From Capra hircus (lineage: Eukaryota > Chordata > Mammalia > Artiodactyla > Bovidae): a stretch of 64,000 bases of DNA. Under the pieces are notes generated by a model. The model was not told the origin of the DNA. It worked only from the letters and a program-made list of their open reading frames with translations, and made no database searches. Below, in pieces: positions 34,103 through 44,722 of the stretch. The translations under genes and the position numbers were made by a program. The DNA lies in the NCBI RefSeq assembly GCF_001704415.2, contig NC_030820.1:2654501-2718500 (forward strand), in the 5' to 3' direction. The first letter of the stretch is position 1. Every line of letters starts with the position of its first letter.

Positions 34103-34446
34103 GGGCTTCCCTGGTGGTGCAGAGGTTAAAGTGTCTGCCTGCAATGTTGGAGACCTGGGTTTGATCCCTGGGTCGGGAAGATCCCCTGGAGAAGGAAATG
34201 GCAACCCACTCCAGTATTCTTGCCTGGAGAATCCCATGGACGGAGGAGCTTGGTGGGCTACAGTCCACGGGTCACAAAGAGTTGGACACGACTGAGAGAC
34301 TTCACTTTCACTTTCACTTAGAAGGAAATGGCAACTCACTCCTGTACTCTTGCCTGGAGAATCCCAGGGATGGGGGAGACTGGTGGGCTGCCGTCTATGG
34401 AGTTGCACAGAGTTGGACACGACTTCACTTTCACTTTCACTTTTCA
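34103..34446 (+). mobile_element. Bov-tA plus Bov-A dimer, 3' part of the chimera
   Basis: A full Bov-tA (34103-34320) with a TTCACTTTCACTTTCACT joint and a second Bov-A monomer (34321-34446) ending in the same TTCACT-rich tail. It has no TSD of its own: the sequence before 34103 (GTATTTAAG) does not match what follows 34446. Confidence 0.93.
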
Positions 34447-34517
34447 CTTTACACAATCTCCTCTAGAAAACACAATAAGAGAGAGCACATCCCAGTTTAT
34501 TTTATAAGGCCAGTATT

Positions 34518-34656
34518 GAAAAAAAAATTAAAGTTTTAGTTGCTCAATGGTGTCTAGTTCTTTGTGATCCCATGTACTGTAGCCCAACAGGGCCCTCTGT
34601 CCGTGGAATTATCCAGGCAAGAAGACTGGAGTGGGTAGCCATTCCTTTCTCCTGGG
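34518..34656 (-). mobile_element. Bov-A SINE fragment with TSD
   Basis: Antisense Bov-A (TAGTTGCTCAATGGTGTC to CCATTCCTTTCTCC). TSD AAGGCCAGTATT at 34506-34517 and AAGGCCAGTGTT at 34657-34668. The insertion splits the L1 relic. Confidence 0.85.
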
Positions 34657-34916
34657 AAGGCCAGTGTTAACCTGATACTAAAACTAAAGAAACAGAGTAG
34701 GGAGAAAAAAACAAACAGGAAGAAAAAGTTACAGGCAAATATGTCTTATGAACTCAGATGAGAAGTCCTCAAAAAAAATTTACCAAACCAAATCTTAGAA
34801 TGTATAAAAATAATTATACATGATGAACAAGTGAAATTTACCCCAGGAATGTAGGGCTGGTTTAACATTAAAAAATAATTAATCCACTACACTAACAACC
34901 TTAAAAATAAAAATAA

Positions 34917-35365
34917 TGTTAGGGGAAGCACACTGACTGAAATTCACATGAGTTGTTTTATGACAGGAGGTCCTGGGAAAGAATATGGAACTAATAGGCT
35001 ACCACCAATCAGAAGAGTTCAGGGAAGGTCAAAAGGAGACATCGAGTGTCTGTCCACTTCCCAGAATCCTTCTCGCTAGCATCCATCTTAGCTGAGCAAT
35101 GCGTTCACCACCAGGAAGGACTCTGAGTCAGAAGGATTGGCCAAAGACAACCCGGAAACTAATCCCATCACTGTAAAACCCGAGACTGTGAGCCACGCGG
35201 CAAAGCAGTTTTCCTGGTTTCCCTTACCCTGCTGCTCTCCACCCGGGTGACTTTTTCCAATAAAGTCTCTTGCTTTGTCAGCACGTCTCCTCGGACAATT
35301 CTTTTCCGAGTGTTAAACAAGAGCCCACTCTTGGGGCCCTGGAGGGGGCCCCCCTTCCTACAACA
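34917..35365 (+). mobile_element. Solo LTR, ERV1-type, with 4-bp TSD
   Basis: 449 bases starting TGTTAGGGGAAG and ending CTTCCTACAACA (TG...CA). The TSD ATAA is at 34913-34916 and 35366-35369, and the L1 reads through when the LTR is removed. A TATA-like TGTAAAAC lies near 35172 and AATAAA at 35259-35264. Solo LTRs form by LTR-LTR recombination that deletes the provirus. Its 3' third matches the R-U5 of the chimera at 33352. Confidence 0.92.
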
Positions 35366-36105
35366 ATAATATGATTGTATCAACTGATGCAGGAAAAATT
35401 ATGATAAATCTAGCACACATTCATGATTAAAAACTCTCAGCAAGTTAGGCATGAGTTGGATGGGATTACCTCAACTTCATGGAAAAAAAAAACACCAAGA
35501 AACCCCTCCAGCTAAAATCAGACAATGGAGAAATACTGAATGTGTTCCCTCCAAAATGTGGAACCAGGCTAGCAGTCTCTTTACACCAATTTTACTCAAC
35601 ATACTACCAGAAATTCCAGTCACACAACGAGGCAAGCAAAATGAAAAACAATGGACTGCAAATAAATAAATAAAACTGTCTCTATTAGCAGATGACATAA
35701 TTATCTACATAGAAAATGCAAAAGACTCCACAAAAGTAACTCCTAGAACGAATAAACAGATTCAGCAAGCTTGCAGGGTACAAAATCTACATACAAAAGT
35801 TAATTCCATTTCTGTTTACATGCAGGAAATGAAATTTTAAATACAACACCATTTACAACTGCTCCAAAGAAAAGGAAATATTTAGGTATATGCTTAACAA
35901 AGCACATAATGGAGCTGTACTCTGAAAATTACAACATACTAATTAAACAAATCAAAGAAAACCTGAATAAATGGAGATACACTCTGTGTTAGTGGATTAG
36001 AATATGTAGAATAGTAAAGATATCAATTTTTCCCAAAGCTAAAATTCTTATAAATATTCAAGTATGATTTTAGAGACATAGTCAAATTTATTCTAGAATT
36101 TATAT

Positions 36106-36166
36106 GGGGGTCGCAAAGAGTTGGACACAACTGAGCGACTGAACTGAACTGAACTGAACTGAACTA
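36106..36166 (+). mobile_element. BovB 3' tip
   Basis: About 60 bases: GGGTCGCAAAGAGTTGGAC, then GAGCGACTGAACTGAACTG repeats. Inserted in the L1 relic, which resumes at GGGCCCTAGAATAGC. Confidence 0.9.
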
Positions 36167-36235
36167 AATGGGCCCTAGAATAGCTACATTGTCAGAGAGG
36201 TCATGAGGAAATGCTTGCAAAATGAAATATCCCTT

Positions 36236-36348
36236 TCTCTTTGGCCATGCACGTGGCATGCTGGGTCTTCTTAGACCAGGCAACCAACCCACATCCCTTC
36301 CAGTGGAAGTGTGGAGTCTTAACCACTGGACCACTCAAGAAGTCCCTG
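36236..36348 (-). mobile_element. CHR-type tRNA-Glu SINE
   Basis: An antisense head: CTTAACCACTGGACCACTC, AAGAAGTCCCTG, with GGCATGCTGGGTCTTCTTAG on the tail side. Confidence 0.75.
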
Positions 36349-37168
36349 AAATAAGCCTTAAAATGAATCTTAAGAGCAATTAAAGTAGGCCAGGTGAGAT
36401 AAGGCAGGATCTGGGGAAGAAAAAGACTGTCCCAAGAAGCAGTAGGATTTTTAAGGCTCACTGACTCAAAAAGATATTCAAGGAAAGAAAAGTGTTTGAT
36501 AAGCTCGGGCAGGGTTAATGTGTCTGTAGAGAGAGGGAAGGGCTGGTTGGTAAAGAATCTCAGATGCCATGCCTGGACACTTGAATTTCATCATGAAGAT
36601 CATGGAGATACACTGAGGTAGTCTAAGGATGGCCTAATTAGGTTTGCATCTTTAACACACAATTATCCCAGCAATGCATTGCAGTAGAGCAAGACTTTAG
36701 GTAAGTGGCTGCAGCCTCTGAAAATAATCAAAGGCTCAAACATGGCAGTGGGAATAGGGCAGGAAAGAAGGGAAAAGATTCAACAGACATTTTAAAAGTG
36801 GAATCAGGAGAGTATTCTGTCCAACTGGATGTGTTAAATGTAACCAACCAGTAGAGGAGATGGTTTCCAGACAATTGAGTGGAATAACTTCATGAATGAT
36901 AGTGCTATTGACAGAGATAGTAACTAAGAAAGAATGAGTTGGAGTAGAAGTGGTATGCTTCAGCTTTGTTAATGTGTTGGCACTGAAGGACCTGAGAAAC
37001 CCCCAGAACTCAGAGATGTCAAGTAGTCTTTTAGAATAAAAAATGTGAGGCTCCAACAAGGAAGTGTGAAAGGAAGGCAAACCAGTTTGGGTGTCAGCTG
37101 ATACCTATGTTTACATATATTCAGTGAAAATGGAACTCAGACAAATACCAATATAAAAGGAGTGAATT
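36349..37168. other. No gene; possible old dispersed repeat
   Basis: About 820 bases. Portions (GGAATCAGGAGAGTATTC, CTTCATGAATGATAGTGC) have the flavour of old mammalian interspersed repeats, but I cannot support a family. The 36736-37080 minus frame has no recognised domain. Confidence 0.35.
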
Positions 37169-37300
37169 GGGACTTCCCTGGTGGTCTAGTGTCTATACCT
37201 CTATACTTCCAATGCAGAGAGCCTGGGTTCAATCCCTGGTCAAGCAATGAGATCCAACATGAGCAACTAAAGAGCCTGTAGTTACAAAGGAAAAAAAAAG
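37169..37300 (+). mobile_element. CHR-type tRNA-Glu SINE, short
   Basis: GGGACTTCCCTGGTGGTCTAG, GGTTCAATCCCTGGTCAAG, AGAGCCTGTAGTTACAAAGG and an A-rich end. Confidence 0.82.
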
Positions 37301-38154
37301 CGGTTAGAGAGATGACAGGAGGAAAAACAGGAGCATGCTAGAGGGGGAAAGCAGAGTGACAGCTTCTGCAAGGATGGAGGAGTCTACCCCGAGAGATACT
37401 CATAGAGGCCTTTTTTGTTGTTGTTGTTCCTAGCCTCAAAGAAATTGAAGTTAAAACCTTTTTTATTGACTCATGAAATAGACATCAATAGAGCAGAAGA
37501 GTACAAAAATAAGTCTAAATCTATACGGAAATTTTGTTTATAAAAATGGTGACATTTTAAACCATAGAGAAAAGATGGATTTCTATTGGTGAAAGAGTAT
37601 AGCTGAAGTTCTGTATGTAGAATTGAGCTCTAAGCGCCAGTGGCCTTAAGCAACAGCAAGTTATTTCATCCAATTTAGTGAGCTCTATCCTCTTTCTGAA
37701 AGGGAAACCCATGTACCTTTAAGGCTATGGATTTCAGTGAAATTTGTATGAAATCTCCTTGAATGATTTAGGTTGAATTTCACTCAAGAGCAAGCTTAAG
37801 AATTCAGAATGAGATGCTAAATTTTGGAAAATTAAAATATTCACTGCTTATATATGATAGGGACTCAGAAAGTACAAGGCCTGCCAGCTAAGCAATTAAG
37901 GCCTAAGTCAGTCATACACATATGTATAATTGCTTCCATCCTGCTGAAATCCCAGCATGCTGATAAATATCAACGCAATATTTTTTTTCTGTGAGAAGAA
38001 AAACATTAGCATCAACACCACTATGCAAAGGCTATCCCTCAATGAATTTCAAGACATTGTTTAATATTGAGGTTGTAGGATGGGAAAAAAAGTATAACCC
38101 CGTTTACCAGTGGCATCTAATGAGACTTAGTCGTGGTCACCTTCTCCTTCTGTT
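37301..38154. other. No feature recognised
   Basis: About 850 bases of AT-rich sequence without recognised genes or repeats. Confidence 0.4.
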
Positions 38155-38502
38155 TTTAAATAATTTTGTTTATTTATTGGCTGTGTTAGGTCTTTGTTGA
38201 TTTTAGAGCTTTCCTCTAGTTGTGGTGAGCAGGAAATACTCTTTAGTTGGTATGAGCAGGCTTCTCATTGTGGTGGCTTCTTTTGTTGCAAAACACAGGC
38301 TCTAGGGAGTGCAGGCTTCAGCAGTTGCCCCACACAGGTTCAATAGTCGTGGCTCATGGGCCCTAGACACATGCTCAATAGTTATAGCACATGGGCTCAG
38401 CTGCTCTGTGGCGTGTGGGATTTTCCTGGATCAGGAGTTGAACCTGTGTCTCCTGCAGTGGCGTGCAGATTCTTTACCACTGACCCACTAGGGAAACCCA
38501 GT
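38155..38502 (-). mobile_element. CHR-type tRNA-Glu SINE, long form
   Basis: Antisense: TTTATTTATTGGCTGTGTT at the tail, then GCAGGCTTCAGCAGTTGCCC, and the head complement TTTACCACTGACCCACTAGG. Diverged and near full length. Confidence 0.85.
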
Positions 38503-39047
38503 GGCTTTATTTTTAATGGCATTATACCATGACATTTTCTATCTGAAATTCAGGGGAAAAACCCAAGAGTTTGCATGAACCTTTATATTTTTATTGAATG
38601 AATGACTAAGATTCTATGTGGTCCTTTCAGTCAGCATGGAAAGGAAGTTTCAAAAGAAAAGCCAAGTGTTTGGTGAACTGACTGGGGCCCTGAACTTGAA
38701 ATAAGTTTCTAGGGGAACTGGGAAAGATAGTGGATAACAAAGTTCTTTCCTAAGTCTTAGAGGGAACTGGGTCAAAGACCTAGGAAAAATGATAGTAGGT
38801 GACATATTTGCTCAGTAGATAATGTAAGGTAAAGATGTAAGTCAAGGAAATATGATCAATGCAACAAATATTAAAGATAAGAAATATGGAAATAGATGAT
38901 AATGAGATAAAGTAAAGGAAAAATATTAACTAAGTTATGAAGGCTGCTGTACATATAGATCTGGGGTCTATAACAATGAGGATTTGTGGAAGAAGATAAT
39001 TGTGGATGGGTGAAACCAAGTATCTTTACATTTAACATATGATAACT
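38503..39047. other. No feature recognised
   Basis: About 545 bases without recognised genes or repeats. Confidence 0.4.
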
Positions 39048-39195
39048 GAGACTTCTCTGGTGGTCCAGTGTTTAAGAATCTGCCCCTCAATGCAGGGAAC
39101 TTGGGTTCGATCCCTGGTAGGGGAACTAAGATCCATATGCTACAGAGCAACTAAGCCTGTGCACTGCAATAAAGACCCAGTATAGCCAAATATAT
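39048..39195 (+). mobile_element. CHR-type tRNA-Glu SINE, short
   Basis: GAGACTTCTCTGGTGGTCC, GGTTCGATCCCTGGTAGGG, CAATAAAGACCCAGTATAGC. Confidence 0.85.
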
Positions 39196-39261
39196 ACATA
39201 TATGATAACTGATGAAAGTTCACTTACTTTATTTGGCATAATTCACTTAAGGAAGTAAATT

Positions 39262-39815
39262 ATGTGAAGAAAGTTGAACAATGAAGAATTGATGCTTTTC
39301 AACTGTGGTGTTGCAGAAGACTTTTTTAAAATTTATTTATTTTAATTGGAGGCTAATTACTTCACAATGTTGTATTGGTTTTGCCATACATCAACATGAA
39401 TCTGCCACAGGTGTACATGTGTTCCCCATCCTGAACCCCCCTCCCACCTCCCTGCCCGTACCATTTTAGAAAGATGGAGAAAACTCTTGAAAGCCCCTTG
39501 GACTGCAAGGAGATCCAATCAGTCACTCCTAAAGGAAATCAGTCTTGAATATTCATTGGAAGGACTGATGCTGAAGCTGAAGCTCCAATACTTTGGCCAC
39601 CTGATGCAAAGAACTGATTCATTTGGAAAGACCCTGATGCTGGGAAAGTTTGAAGGTGGGAGGAGAAGGGGACAACAGAGGATGAGATGGTTGGATAGCA
39701 TCACTGACTTGATGGACATGAGTTTGAGCAAGCTCCAGGAGACGGTGAAGGACTGGGAAGGTTGGAGTGGTACAGTCCGTGGGGTAGTCCAAAGAGTCAG
39801 ATATGACTGAGTGGC
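39262..39815 (+). mobile_element. BovB 3' part, split by L1
   Basis: BovB C-terminal region and 3' end (GATGCTTTTCAACTGTGG to GAGTGGCTGAACAAC). It is interrupted at 39320-39472 by an antisense L1 tip and resumes with GGAGAAAACTCTTGAAAG. Confidence 0.92.
39321..39470 (-). mobile_element. L1 3' tip inserted in BovB
   Basis: TTTTTTAAAATTTATTTATT (antisense tail), then TTGGAGGCTAATTAC, CACAATGTTGTATTGG and CCTCCCACCTCCCTGCCC. The BovB flanks CAGAAGACT (left) and GAGAAAACT (right) look like an imperfect TSD of about 9 bp. Confidence 0.88.
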
Positions 39816-39948
39816 TGAACAACAAGAACTTAAGGAAAATTATTGTTGCTGCCAGGTTTCAAGGTGCCTACAAATGAACCTTTACTGAATTTCTCCAGAA
39901 CCTTTCCAGATACAAAGTTTTGCTAGCTGGTCTTTCCTTAGTCTCCAA

Positions 39949-39997
39949 ATTAAAAAAAAAAAAAAAAAAAGAAAGAAAGAAAGAAAGAAAGAAAGAA
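39949..39997. repeat. A run plus (GAAA)n microsatellite
   Basis: About 20 A residues followed by about seven GAAA units. Confidence 0.92.
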
Positions 39998-40977
39998 TGT
40001 ACTGAAAGTATTTAAGAAAGTTTCTCTCCAAGTTTGGAGAATGCAGTCATAAAATCTGGAGATAAACCAAAAGAAAAGAAAAAAGAGCCTCCAGGTCTCC
40101 AGTACACTTATTCTTACAAAGAATATCATTGGTGGCCTGGGAGAGAAAGAAGAGCTCATTGTCACATGGTATAACTCCATCTGCTATCCTTTAGCAAATG
40201 TCCAGATGGATTCCATTTCTGGTCTCCAGAAAGATGAAGTCAATCAATATGAAAAAGCTTGTCTCTGATGATCCATCACAAAACCCCAAGAAGACTCACA
40301 ATTTTTTGTTTTCTAAACATCATTTTTGTCAAGGGGCTCATTGTCTTATTTTTAACTACAAAATCTGTTTCTGAACTTACAAGCAATAGCAATACCAATG
40401 GTCTATTTTTCTTGTGTTTATTTCTTTTGGTGATACAAGAGTAAAGTCTAGCTTGAAAATGCTTTTCTTATTCTTTTTCAATATCTTTTACTCAGTTTTC
40501 TGAGGGACTATTTATTCTTCCAGAATTGTGGAACTTCAAAATTCCTGTACTGTTATTACAGCCTGAAGAGTACCTCAGATTTAGGAGTCAAATAAATGGC
40601 TTGAATTGGAATACCACTCTAATGAGAAATGAGACCTATAAAAAGATCATATTTGAGGATTTTCCCGATTTCCTCTCAGTACTAATGTCACCTCTTTTTC
40701 ACACTGGTTAAATTTGCATGATCATCTCTATAACAATGCTGGTATCAGAAAGGATCCCCTGTGGGATCTTAACTTATACACAATCACAGATTCACACATA
40801 CGCATACATACACATTCCTTAGATTAGGTCTATACTGTTTGCCTACTGTATTTTGATTTAACATATATATATTTAAGTTGAAAGTTTCCCAACTAGTATG
40901 AATTTTGGAGGTTTCTAAGGAAATCACTGGTTTTCTCTTAGGTCCAAACACTCACCAGTTAAAGCTAAAGCTAAAGC
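39998..40977. other. No feature recognised
   Basis: About 980 bases of AT-rich sequence with no recognised gene or repeat. Short frames near 40259-40711 lack known domains. A small AAAGCT triplicate ends at 40979. Confidence 0.4.
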
Positions 40978-40991
40978 TATCTTCTGGAAGT

Positions 40992-41180
40992 GAAAGTTAC
41001 TCAAACCTGTCTGACTCTTTGCGACCCCATGGACTATACAGTCCATGAAATTCTCTAGGCCAGAATACCCAGAGTGGGTAGCCTTTCCCTTCTCCAGGGC
41101 ATCTTCCCAACCCAGGGATCAAACCCAGGTCTCCCACATTGCAGGCAGATTATTTACCACTGAGCCACAGGGGAAGCCCA
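40992..41180 (-). mobile_element. Bov-tA SINE with 14-bp TSD
   Basis: A full antisense Bov-tA. TSD TATCTTCTGGAAGT at 40978-40991 and 41181-41194, identical in both copies. Confidence 0.95.
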
Positions 41181-41194
41181 TATCTTCTGGAAGT

Positions 41195-41732
41195 TACTTA
41201 CAATTTAAAATTTAAAACATCACATTTTATATTTTTGAATTTATGAGGCAGAAAGTGATGGCTTCCTCAACTATCTCTTTATCCATTTCTTCAGTAGTAA
41301 AGCTACCGTTTTAGGTGGCCACTTGTAATAAAGATCCTTTTTCCAGCTGTCCTTGCAACTAGATGTGGTCACATAGCCAAGTTCTTGGCAATGGGATATA
41401 AATAGAAGTAGGGTATGCAACTTCTGAGACGCACTCGGCACCTCTTCAATCTTCCTCCTTCCTTTAGGCAGCAGAGAGAGAATGGAATGCCTGGAGCCCC
41501 CGCAGCCATTATAGACAATAAGAAAACTTTGTGACTAGAAACCACATCCAACAGAACAACATTTTAAACCTGAGTTGACTGACTTCTTGGGTCAAATGTT
41601 TTGAATTAGAGAGCAAATAAATTTTAATTCTAAAGCCTTATTATTTTGGGACTTGCCATCACTCATAGCTTATTATACATATGTATTATTATATATATAT
41701 ATTTTTTTTAATTGGTTAGTACTGTACTAAAA
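41195..41732. other. No gene; 41350-41560 resembles an old repeat
   Basis: TGCAACTAGATGTGGTCAC, AAGTTCTTGGCAATGGGA and GCCTGGAGCCCCCGCAGCC resemble a common old mammalian repeat that I cannot name. Confidence 0.35.
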
Positions 41733-41985
41733 TGGCTTCCCAGGTGGTGCTAGTGGTAAAGAATCTGCCTGCCAATGCAGGAGACAAGAAGAAAGAGACA
41801 TGGGTTTGATCCCTGGGTTGGGAAGATCCCCTGGAGAAGGGATGATCCTTTGGAGAAGGGAAAGCACTCCACTCCAGTATTCTGGCCTGGAAAATCCCAC
41901 AGGTAGAGGAGCCTGGAGGACTATAGTCCATGGGGCCTGAAAGAGTCAGGCACACCTGAGGGACTGAGCACAGCACAGCACATCC
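41733..41985 (+). mobile_element. Bov-tA SINE with small internal duplications
   Basis: A complete Bov-tA in which the segment after the head is expanded (GGAGACAAGAAGAAAGAGAC) and the GATCCCCTGGAGAAGG block is partly duplicated (GATGATCCTTTGGAGAAGG). It ends in a GAGCACAGCACAGCAC tail. Confidence 0.92.
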
Positions 41986-43059
41986 TACTAATAATAAAGA
42001 TTCTAGCAGATGCCATTTCTAAGATACAAGTACCCTATGTAAAACTGCAATGGAATTTTTAAGAAAAAATTATTAGGCAGTCAAGATCTTTTTACATGAA
42101 GAAAGACCAAAAGAAAATGAAGTTTTGTGCAAAGTTATTTTAATCCTGCAAGATATATTTTCTTTTCCAAGTTCTTTAGTATTCTATATAATAAAACTGA
42201 ACTTATGTAACTCAGCATCTGACTTCTAACTGTGATTTTTCTCTTTTTTTTTGCTGAGCACTTGATCTGGCAACAGAACCTGCTCTTCCTGAGGATAAGA
42301 CAGCCTAGATGTGTTGGGGAATTAACACTCATCATCCAACTTAGGAACAGCCCTGAGACAGAAAAGGAAAGACCATTTATAAATAGCCCAGGTGCTTTGT
42401 CCTAATCAGGTGGATTAACTCAGAGACATTTGTTTCACACTGGTTCCCAGAGTTCTTCACCAAGGTTAAGATCCAGTTATCCAAGTAGTAGCTAGATTGA
42501 AAACATACTCTTTATCGGCTGCCTGCTTTTCCTCTCCTCACTCTTCCAATCTTCTACTCAGTGCTTTCTGAGTTGGCAGCCTCAATCAATTACTGCCCAT
42601 GAATCTGTATCTCAAAGTTTGCTTCTGGGGCATTGGAACTAAGACATAATATTTCCACACTGCGTGAGTGACAGCAGAAGCGTTTCTGGCCAGGGGAGTG
42701 AGAGTCAACACTGACATGGCATGATTGCAAAGCAAAGCGAGAGCGTCTTTCCCCTCCTGCGCTTCCAGCCCCCAATGGCAGAACAGAATGAGGCTGTAAA
42801 ACAGCCCTTGCAAAAACTGCTTAGTAAATAATGTACTGGGAAGAGTATGTTCTCACATTCTTTTGATAATTAAGATGAATTGGCTCCAGGTGAAGGCAAG
42901 CTACATTACTTTCTTCAGGAAGAGTGGAAACAGAAATCACTGGGCTTATTATTTCCCCCCAGTATCTACAAAGTGCCCAGATATAGAACAGTTAATGAAA
43001 AAACATTTATCAAGTAAAAAAATACAGCTGAAAGAAAATTGGTGTAGTTAGCTGATCAG
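41986..43059. other. No feature recognised
   Basis: About 1.07 kb without a supported repeat or gene. At 43049-43066 there is a short palindromic run (AGCTGATCAGCTGATCA). Confidence 0.4.
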
Positions 43060-43880
43060 CTGATCAAAGCTGCTATTAGGAATGGAAAGGCAAACTATAG
43101 AATTAGAGATGATATGAGCAATACATATCCAATAAAGGACTCTAATCCAGACATTCAGACTATGAAAAGAACTATAAGTAAATTGTAAAAGGGCAAGCCC
43201 ATAGGGAAAAAAAAATGGTCAAAACCACTTTACATGATTATATCCAAATGACCATTAAACACGAGACGATGTGCTCAGTTTCATTAGTTATCAGAGTAAT
43301 GCAAGTTAAAACCATGATGCAGTACCATATCTTTTAACTAGGTTAGTTTAAAATTAAAAGAGACAATGCCCACTCTTGGCAAAGATATGAAGCAGTTGGG
43401 ACTCTCATAGGTTGCAGCTGGATGGATAAATTGGTACAATCATTTTGGAAAAATTCCATTATTTGGGAAAAAAACTTGGCAATATTTACTAAAGCTCAAC
43501 ATATACATAGCCTATGAGGCAATAACTCCACTCCTGGTATATATGTGAAGCGTGTACACACGTTCAAGAGAAGACATGATCAAAATATGCATAGCAACAA
43601 CACTGATAATCATCCAAAACTTGGAACAACCTAGATGTTTCATACTTCATCTACAGAAGCATGAAAACATAAATTGTAGTTTAGTCAATGAAAATACTCA
43701 ATTCAGCAATGAAATTGAATGAACAACTACACACTAAAATATATGACTCCCACAAAACCATTTGAGTGAAAGAAGCCAGGTACAAAAGAGCACAGACTAT
43801 ATGATTTCAAATTCATGTTGTTCAAAGATAAGCAAAACCATTCTATGCTGTTAAAAATCAAATAATTATTCTTGGGAGAC
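43060..43880 (+). mobile_element. Ancient L1 relic, ORF2 3' region
   Basis: Collinear L1 ORF2 landmarks, diverged: AGTAATGCAAGTTAAAACC, GAGACAATGCCCACTCTTGG, GGCAATAACTCCACTCCTGG, AACTTGGAACAACCTAGATG. All frames are broken. Confidence 0.75.
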
Positions 43881-44707
43881 CTGCTGATTTTAAGTGAGCC
43901 AGAAGGGAGCTGATGAGTTGTCTCAGCCATCCTATCATGATCTGCTATCTTGGGGATTCACTGGAAGGACAAACACATCCCAACATAAAGTTTTAGTTCA
44001 CGGCTAAGATTTATCACTGCAGAGGATACAGGGCAGGAATAATAGAGAAGAGATATGTAAGCAGAGGTAGAGAGGTGCACATAAAGGCTAGAGAGATCAG
44101 AGCAGATTTTCTCATCTTCTGTATGCAGGGCGTGCATGGATGCGTCTTTTCCAGTTGGGAAGTAGCAGAGTATGTGTGAGATGACCATGCTTAAGGAAAG
44201 TCGGCTTAAGTCTTAGGGTCCAAAGTTCCTAGATGGAATTGGCCACATTCTAGTTTGGGGTGTGAACCCCAAACCAGGTCCTGTGTACATACCTTAAACT
44301 TGATGTTTAACATGCTGCCAACCTGGCTCACTACTTTGGCCATATAGACTAATATCTTTGCTCAGCCTCTATGCGAACATTCCAGGAGTTTAGTTCTCAA
44401 AGCTGACCAAGGGTTATCACGATGACTACAGATTTAAACAAAAACTGAGTAAAACAGACCTGCCTCATTAACTCCCTCTGCTCACTAGTTATGCTATTGT
44501 TCCCACTCTGGGGACTGATTAGAGGGGTAGGTTTCATTTGAGTTTATGCATGCATATTAAACTTCAAACATTAAAAAAAAATTAGTCTGGTAGCAATCCA
44601 GACAGATCAGTTAGAGTCCCATGTTCTTGCAAGATACTGAAACCCTGGGAAGTTATCAAAATAACATTAGGAAACCATTAGAGAATATAAAAAGCAGAGG
44701 TAACTCT
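43881..44707. other. No feature recognised
   Basis: About 830 bases left of the young L1 insertion. No recognised gene. Confidence 0.4.
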
Positions 44708-44722
44708 AAAATCTAAGTAGAT

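Larger units (their letters stand above)
33351..34446 (+). mobile_element. Chimeric retroposed unit: ERV R-U5 + PBS + leader + Bov-tA dimer
   Basis: One 1.1 kb block inserted in L1 and bounded by CTTTACACAATCT at 33338-33350 and 34447-34459 (9-13 bp, because CTTT at the right may be SINE tail). In order it holds the 3' two-fifths of an ERV LTR starting near the expected cap site, a tRNA-type primer-binding site, about 580 bases of retroviral leader, and a Bov-tA plus Bov-A tail ending at the TSD. TSD length and the SINE at the 3' edge point to LINE (BovB)-driven retroposition of one chimeric RNA. A retroviral integration would give 4-6 bp and TG...CA ends. No viral coding region is present. 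Confidence 0.75.
32965..36190 (+). mobile_element. Old L1 ORF2 relic, host of several insertions
   Basis: Collinear L1 ORF2 landmarks: TCTAGGCCCAGATGGTTTC (33280), TAAGGCCAGTATT (34505), AATTTACCCCAGGAATG (34836), TATGATTGTATCAACTGATGC (35370), AGCAAGCTTGCAGGGTACA (35765), AATTTATATGG (36095), GGGCCCTAGAATAGC (36169). Introduced elements split it at 33351-34446, 34518-34656, 34917-35365 and 36106-36166. All frames are broken. Confidence 0.8.

Noticed and set aside
34103..34320. tRNA-Glu gene
   Set aside because: tRNA-like heads of Bov-tA and CHR SINEs here and elsewhere do not fold as full tRNAs and are joined to SINE bodies.
43049..43066. Palindrome AGCTGATCAGCTGATCA as an operator
   Set aside because: Short, made of two repeated GATCAGCT words, with no regulatory context.
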